Below, one piece after another: positions 43,501 through 52,500 of a DNA stretch of 64,000 nt. The DNA is from Schistocerca nitens (taxonomy: Eukaryota > Arthropoda > Insecta > Orthoptera > Acrididae). The translations under genes were made by a program, and so were the position numbers. Below the pieces are notes generated by a model that did not search any database, had not been told where the DNA came from, and saw only the letters and a program-made list of their open reading frames with translations. Each line of letters starts with the position of its first letter. Within the stretch, counting starts at the first letter, position 1. The DNA is taken from assembly GCF_023898315.1 (NCBI RefSeq), contig NC_064616.1, forward strand, positions 540,693,602 through 540,757,601, read 5' to 3'.

Positions 43501-46500
43501 GATCAAACTGGTGGGGGCTCTGTAAAGGTGTGGGGCGTGTGCAGTTGGAGTGATATGCGATCCCTGATACGTCTAGGTACAACTCTGACAGGTGACACGT
43601 ACGTAAGCATCCTGTGTGATTACCTGCATCCGTTCATGTCCATTGTACATTCCAACGGACTTCGGCAATTCCAGCAGGAGGATGCGACACCCCACACGGC
43701 CATAATTGCTACAGGGTGGCTCCAGGAACACTCTTGTAAGTTGTAAGTCTTCCGCTGGCCACCAAACTCCAAAGACATGAACATGGGTATATCATGGGTG
43801 CCTTGCAACGTGCTGTTCAGAAGAAATCTCCATACCATCGTACTCTTAAGTATTATGGACAGCCCTGCAGGATTCATAATGTAAGTTCCGTTTAACACTA
43901 CTTCAGACGTTAGTCGAGTGCATGCCACGTCGTGTTGCGACACATCTGCGTCCTCGCGGGGCCCTACATGATGTTAGGTAGGTGTACCAGTTCCTTTGAC
44001 TCTTCAGAGTATAATATGTGAGAAGTTTACAGATTACAATTACACAATGCAGCGATGAATACGTTGTAACATTTGTAAGAATTTCAAACCAGGCTTCAGG
44101 AACACCTGCCCATAAAGAAAGGGCAGATAAAGCGGTACTTTCCAATTGCAGAACATCTGTTGGCGTCTGGCCATTGCCCGCCTACTATCAATAATGTGGA
44201 AATTTTGCTAAAATTATTCTGTTCTGTTGTGGCAGGGTAGTACAGCAACAACGTTCGAATTATTTTTGGATAAAAATGTTGCATTTTTCCCATAAGGGAC
44301 GCAAACTCGATTTACATGAAGAATTTGAGATGGTTATACACACATTTTTGAGTTTATGGCCTTCACAAGGCCCAGCTGATCAGCAAAAATCGATCACTGT
44401 TGGGTGTAATGATGTTCATTTTCAAAGAAATTTAATCTCGCTGCGGCGAAGTATGCTGGTATCTCTTTTATTTCTTATTTCATACCATTATCTTTAAGGC
44501 ATGATTGAATTCTTGTTTTTTTATATAATGATGACGAATTTTTTATAAGGTGTAATTATCTCATCGGATAGATATCAGTCAACGTTAAACTTTGTTTTAG
44601 GTCTGTCATTTTAGATATTACGTACATTTTAATTTATAAGACTATTTCATCTTCCGTGTATGAATTCGGCCCTTCGTTATGGATAAGATATAGACTATGA
44701 ACGCGATTTGTCGGATTCTACTCTACTACTTGCTCTCAGGGCCCGAATACCACACTTTCGCAGTCTATGTTTGTTAGCGGGGGGCTCATAGATGTTGTGT
44801 TTCCCCTCCATGATGTTCTGCAATACACCTGTCCCTAATGTGTGCGGCGTCCTTTACGCATGGTAACGAATAAGGAACCTACTTGACAGCCGTTAGAGAT
44901 TTTCAGATTTTTGTCATCCTAATCGTATTTTGCCGATGTATTTGCATCGTGTAATCATTTTCATGGACGGTGTGCAACGTGACCAGTTTCTGGATTGTAA
45001 AGATGCCTACCACAGGCGATATGTGTCATTGATACTTGAAAACTAGACCTATTTTTATCTAAAATCATACATTGTTTGCTGTATGAGCTTAAATGCATCT
45101 ATGCGTGCTGAAGATTATCTAATCTGGAATTCACGAGCACTACTGGACCGGTACAGGAGGGACTGTAGTAGTTTTCTAGATTTATTGCTCAGTTTTCGTT
45201 CTAGAAACATTCTAAATAAGTTCCACAGATCCTACACGCAAATAAAAACATATGCGGTCTTCACAGATATCTAGAATACATAGACGCGTAATACAAATAA
45301 ATGATATACGTCATGATGTGGAATGTGTCAACTGAACAAACAAAGAACGAAATAAAGAATGTTACATGGCCACATGGAGGTCATTTAAGGGTATTTAGTA
45401 ATAAATAACAAATTATTTATTTCCGACTATTGCTCTATGGTGCAGGCCGCGGTGGCCGAGCGGTTCTAGGCGCTTCAGTCTGGAACAGCGCGACTGCTAC
45501 GGTCGCAGGTTCGAATACTGCCTCGGGCATGGATGTGTGCGATGTCCTAAGGTTAGATAGGTTTAAATAGTTTTAAGTTCTGGGGGAATGATGACCTCCG
45601 ATGTTAAGTCCCATAGTGCTCAGAGCCATTTTCTCTATGATATAAGAGCAGTCGATAATGAGATACTTCATTAATATACGTTTTACGACTGTACTGGGCA
45701 TTACACACTTAAGTTAGAATAGTTTGGCTCTGGCCCCCACGTGCTAAGGCAGGAAAATATATATTTTGTTACACTCACCTTAATTGAGTGGCCCAGAGAT
45801 GTGGCCAGCCTCAATGTTTGATTATATTTTTCGTCATAGGGTGCCAGCTCACACCTTCGTGAACTCAGTTTTTAGGCTGAAATAGAATATAACAACACAA
45901 TGCAGGCAGGAACTGCGGTGCAATTTAAAATATTGAGTCACTCACGTTGATTTATAATTTGAACAGGTAGTTTATTTTTCTTTAATATTCTGAGTAAACA
46001 CTTAAAATGCAGTCTGAATTACTTTTATGTAAGGGCGGACGTTAATAACTGGTGCTTCAACAGTTCACTATAATATACATTTCTTGCGATCACGACACTC
46101 GGTTGTCAGTTCACAGTTTACAAAATACACTCTATCCTCCTGTCCTAATCCTCTATGCTGTGCTCCACTTGATCGCTTTCGAACGTCGCTACATACATCC
46201 TTGTCCCCGAAAGTGGCTACCAACCCACTGGTACCCCCAGATGCGTGGCACGTCCGGCTCTTAGAGTCGGTAAGAACCCACTGTCCTCAAAGATGACCGC
46301 CCTCTGCACCCTCGATACGACTGCCTAACTCAAAACAAAGTTTGACAAAAATTACGAATATTCTAAAACTAAACAGAAGAACATATATGTAATATATTGA
46401 GAAAGATGTAAATTTTCTGGACAATAACAATCTAAAGTAAAATTTTTTGGATCTGAAAACGTTTTTTCATCAATAATGGTCTTGTGGCGTGATACTGCTT

Positions 46501-49500
46501 TTCCCGGATTTTGATGCTAAACATAAATAAACAAATTAAAATACATACTTAATTACTCATCTACCTCATTAAACTTTAGAATGCTGCCGCTAGTTTCATC
46601 TCTTTAAATTTATTTATTACCAAAACACAGTTTCTCTCAGTCTAATCCCATATTCCGAACTCTCATTCAAGTTGGTACACGCTATGCTAAATGGTCTGTG
46701 ATTGCTCGACGCAGCTATACTAGCTGCATCTGTAGACACTTCGTTCATGTTAGTCGGCCAAACCATTGCCGAAGTATTAGCTTTTGAACTTCCATAAATT
46801 TACAATTTTGTAGGTGGCAATAACTTTTAAAGTACTATATAGTTTTGTGGCGCGTCAAGATAATTTAGCTTTACATATTTTTCTGTCCATGAGTGCCAAC
46901 TCGCACCTCCGTGTCACTCTTAGTTTTGTTTTTATCAACATTTCTCTGGTATATAAATTTCTCCAAGGGCGCAAACACGGTCATATGCGCTGCTGCCTTA
47001 AGTCCACTCTGGTTTTACCAAGGCAGCGTAACGCTAGCCGCTCACCATTTCCCCATACCAGCCGGCAGCCACGTGCTCTGCGGCGGGAAACTACCGCTCT
47101 AATCTCACCACACAGCTTGTGCGCTCACAATTACCCCCACTTGCTAGTCCATAAACCGAGTGCACGGTTTCGTAAGTAGCGCCAAACCTAAACTGCGCCC
47201 TCAGAAACGAATTAATATACAAAAGTAAAGTCTACATATGAACTCGAAATGAGTAAGTCCCTATATTATCTTATGCGCCAGCACGTCCTACTCTAACTTA
47301 ACTAAACTTACGTTAATTATATTTATTCATCAGCATTACCGTGATGCTGATATGGCTGGACAAAAAATAGTAAGTAACAAAACATAAGGGAAGCGAAGGT
47401 GGACCAGCAACATTTCTTAAAGTCTTCCAAATATTGTCCTTTTTCTTCAGTCTTTTTCTTTCGATGCACTATATTTCTTAGTACAAATTACACAGTATGT
47501 ACAGTAAGCACTACACCTTTTGTTGTCTTCTGTGGTGTGCCTCTGACCTGCATCAGTACTGCAGCTCAGACCTCAGGTGCGGTTTCTCAAGTTCTTCTGC
47601 CAGTCAGATAACCCGATTCTACCAGGAACAAACAAAATTCACCGGATCTGTTTCCTATCAGCAAAGGTGTCTGGGTACCAACAACTGGTCGGATTTATAC
47701 CCAACATCTCTGCTATCCAGACTTGATACAGTTAAAGCCAAATTTCCGGGCGATAACTAACACAAACATACTGATGGTAGTGTCACTAAGAAATGCATGC
47801 TGGTTACAGAGTTTTCTTTGATCACAACAACTTGTTCCATTCAAGAACACGTATGTCCCAAATCGTTCCAACTGTACATCATTGAGACAAGGTTTCTCTA
47901 ACCAAGGTGAAGCTAAGAAAATATGTGACCAGAATAGTACTCAGTACTCTAATACCTAATATATGATGGGTTCCATGGTAGGTTCCACCAACAACCCTGT
48001 TTATAGTTTTCACCCAAACAATAATCCAGCTGTTGCTCAATGGCCAAAGAAAATGACAGCACAGCAAACTGAATAAAATCAAATGTAAAAAATACCCCAT
48101 GACACAACATAATACACAGATAATCATGTATTCTCTTGAAACTAAATAATCCTAAATATATTAAAAAATTTAAAAAATTATATATCACCCCAAATCTAAA
48201 CATTTCTTCAATGAGTACAGGAACGTACTATATGTACACCATTCAATTCCATATTCTAAACAGTCAATCTCATGCTGAACTATCTCCACCCCCAATGCAC
48301 CAAAAGAATTTGGGTGTGAGCGAATCACATTCATTATAAACAATAAAAAAATGCCACTCAATGTCCCTCTCTCACATTCACATCCTATCATGTACATACG
48401 AGTAATTATGAGAGAATTAGCTGTGTAAACCAGCTGTCTCACAGCTTCAAGTACCACTATATTTTTACCAAGATAAGTATGAAAACCACTAGGCCATCCT
48501 CAAAATTCTTAAGACTAAACACAATTTTAAACAGTATAAAGCAAGGAGTACCTTGAAACGAAAAACTTAGCTATCATACTCTTGATAAATTATCCTCTAA
48601 CTGCTTCCATCTCTGGTAGTGCTATAGGCTATGGCATGACCTTAATGGATTCCTGTGGATTTACCCTGAGTGAATACTCAAAACCACTCACCTTTCCTGG
48701 TTTTTCTGAAAACACATTTTTGTTTTTAATCAGTAATTGATATAATTCTGCCTTTTCATCCTCAGATATCCCCTTTGTACCACCTAGATTATTCCTTGTC
48801 TCTTTCTTAACCTCCATCTCATCCATTAAGCACTGTGCTACATGCAAACTAGCCACCAATTCGTCATCATTGAGTGCATTTTTTAATTTAACCCTTTTTC
48901 TTCCCTCAACACTGTTAAGTTCCACAACCTGGTCCTTACAATCTGCATATGCCTCAAATTTACTCAGGAAATCAATTCCCAATACCATATTCTTGCTTAA
49001 ATTTGGGACCACCAAAAATGAGTGACTATATACGTCACCTCCAATGTTTACATCTAGAAATACCTCCTTCCTCACTGGTTTACTGAAAGTTCCTGTAGCA
49101 TTTTTAATTTTCACCCCTGTGACTAGAAATTCCATTGTTTCCCTGTTCTTAATATGATCATAAACGCTCTCTGCCACCCCAGTCTCAGAACTTCCAGTAT
49201 CCACCAGTACAGTTTCACAGATCCCTGCCACACCAACAGTTAATATCGGCTGCACCTTTTCCATAAAATCATGCTTCAAGTCTGTTTAAGCCAACAAGTC
49301 CCCCTCTATCTCATGTATGTAATCTTTAGTTATGGTGCACACTTGCTCTTCACTAAAAGATTCAATATCCTTATGCCGTGAAAATATTAAATCAAAGGCC
49401 ACTATAATACTAGAGTTTCTTACACTCAATCCCACTAGCTTTCTAGTAACTCTATACTTTTCTTCCTCCCAGGTCTCTGGTATCAACTGCTGTTACAACT

Positions 49501-52500
49501 TAGCAAAATTAACCCAGTCATCAGCATCATAATCACACTCATGTTTCAACATCCGTTCAGTATATAGCTCCTCATGCATGGTTCTCTTTTGTCCATCATC
49601 ACACACTAGGAAATTTAGGATTTCATCAATATCCTCTACAATTGTATCATTTTTCACAGTATTATTATTACTTATATCACCTTTTCCCACCATAAATACA
49701 CTTTCTTCGTGATATTATTTAACATCCTTATCCCCATTAGCTATCTCCTATAAGCATGTTTGAACACCTCACATTCCTTACATAAATCCCTCATTTGCCT
49801 GGTATAATCATGTTTTCTAATCTCCCAGTCCTCAGGTGCCCACTTCTGAAAATATTTTGCCTTGGCTATCCAATCATCAAAATCAAAATCACTTTCTGCC
49901 TTATTCTCCCATGCTTCCGTGAAAAAATGTGTCTGTCCAGCTTCGTCACTCATAGTATTAGCAACAGACAAAAACGTACCTGAATCAACAAAATTCCGCA
50001 CAGTTTCAACCACAATACCAACACCAGCAGCTCCTTTCTGCACATTAAAAACTTGATCCACACTACTGCTCGTTCATCGGTTACAGGAAATACAGTTTGT
50101 TCACTGGTACATTCCTTATAATTACTGGAGTGAGTGCCTCCACATACATTAACAACACATTCTGCAGCCTTGTACCGCATATCAATATCATTACCCATGA
50201 CAACACCTGATACAGGCTCTACTGCCTCCTCACTATTTAATACATTCACACTGATGGAACACATAACTTATTGTATATCTCCATCTATAACAACATCTGA
50301 ATCAGGCACTGTGGCCTCCACATAATCTATACCTCTTACCACTGGCAAAAGGTCCATTGCATTCAGCACATTGCTATGTCTGCTGTCATTCACATACACA
50401 CTCTCAGCATCACAGTACACATTGTCTCCCACAGGTTGCACAGCTGATACATTCTCATTACTTAACATAAGTGCCAAGCCAGTACTATCTGAATCATTAT
50501 CCCCCCCATTTTGGTCGCTTTTATTTAAGAAACCGCAAACATTTGTTTATCCCTTGTGATTCCTACATTCGGTATTATTTTTACTTCTAAAGCCCCTCCT
50601 CTTATCATGCTGATTAAACCAGCCTCCAGACATTTAATAATTACCCATAATTGCCTCCATTCCACAATTCCTTTCTTCCTGCACGTGTTTATTTTTAACA
50701 TGATCAACAAATCCCTGATAGTTTGCCTGTAATTCTAATTCTGCACTTTCTCTTCCCTTGTTCCATTTCTTTTGCTTTCATTAACATATCTCCCATTACT
50801 TTGCCTAAGACTATTAGTAGATCCGCCATTATTTCTCCCACAATTCTTTTCCCATCTCATGCTCCTATTTCCTACATGTTATATTGTTCCAAATTGGACC
50901 CTGTTTGGAACCAACCTAAGTTTAAAGGCTTTTGCCCCTGGGGTACCCTTGCATTAATTTCTCCTCTCCCATCTCTCTATTCTTGTATTGGCGTTTGATA
51001 ATTCCTGTTTCCCTTTTCACCATGCACCTCTCTGGTACCTCGCATCATCATTATATCTTCCCCTGTTATCCCTCCAATTTTCATTTTGAATTCTGTCTCT
51101 ATTTTCACTCCCATAATCATTTTGATTTCTTTTGCTGCTTGAAATATGGTGGTTATTACGCCAACTTACATTATTCCTTCCCTCTCCATTACTCCTCTGA
51201 TTATTGCCTGAATTATTACCCCCTAAAGTTTGCTTGCAGCACACTGCCTCGCCCATCCTCTCAATAAAATCCAGGAAATTATCTATATTATCTGTTGAAC
51301 ACTGTATCAGTTCCCAGTGTACATTTTCGGGTAACCTTCTCCTTACAGTAGAATTCTCAGTCAAATCTCCGAACGGCCTGTTCATATATACAAACTTTCT
51401 TAATTCCTCCTGACAAAATTCTCTCATAGTGTGCCTACCTCCTCTGTAAACTGGCCCATTCAAAAGTCATTCTGTAATCTGCATTGTTTTGCTTGGGTCC
51501 AGTACCTACTTAGAGACCTGTGTTCAAATTATTATATGATTTAAATTGTTCACTACATTTATTTGCCGATGTCTGAGCAGAACCCTCCAACAATCTTTTT
51601 GATTTTGCTGTTGTAAATCATACCATCAATAAAACAATCCTTGAGTGCTACCAGAAAATCTACAGCATGCTACTTGCTTTCCCCAGAAGAGTCTTTCCAC
51701 TGAGTACTTCTACCACAGGCCACCCCATCCTTCCATTAGCCACACATAATTCTATATTATTCATTTACTGTTAACTTTGTCAATTTCTGCATTAGTCTGG
51801 ACGGTAAAAGCAGCCAAATTTTCAACATCCTTTTTTAGGTTGCTAGCTTTCCCTGCCAGCTGACCTAATAATAGAGTTCTGGTTTTATCACAAGTAGCAA
51901 CAATCTGGTGAGCCTCATCAATCAACCTTGCCTTGTTTCATCATTCCTTGTGTGACACAACTGCCTGCCTGAATCCATTCTACCCCTTAATTCAACAGCA
52001 ACTGCATCAATTTTAATATTAGAATTCCCTTCTATCTCATTTTTTTTTGATAAATCGCCCACTGATCATTTAATTCTCTGATTTTTTCCCCCAAAGACCT
52101 TTCCATATCCCCCATATTCGTTTTTAATTCATTCTTGAAATCCCCCATATCAGTTTTTAATTCATATCTGAATTCCCCCATTCAGATCATTAATGATCTA
52201 AGCATAGCTAGTACACTAGTTTCTCATTCTTCTCCCTGTTCGGGTGGGCTATGAGGCTCAATCCCACTCCCTGTAGACTCATCATCACTAGCTGACTTCC
52301 CTTGGACTCCATAGCTAAACTGCCAGTGAGATAGAGAAATGAGAAAGTAACGCGCCTGCTACCAACACTTAGCTGTGTTGAGACTGCTGTTGTGTAACGA
52401 CTGTTGCCTGATGCTGTCGGATGCCGAGCGGTGACGTGAGGTGCAATGCGGTCTAGCGTAGACGGTCTCAGGAGTGCTGCGGCAAAGTCGGCGCGTCGAT

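Larger units (their letters stand above)
41850..44012 (+). mobile_element. Tc1-like transposon copy, split by a SINE cluster
   Basis: The leader (CAGTCTGGGCAATCCTCG) and its continuation (CTCTGCGATCTGCAACGCC) flank the SINE cluster, so the cluster inserted into the transposon leader. The transposase follows at about 43090-43960, and the 3' end TAGGTGTACCAGTTCCTTTG is at about 43977. The inverted termini could not be delimited by eye. Confidence 0.7.
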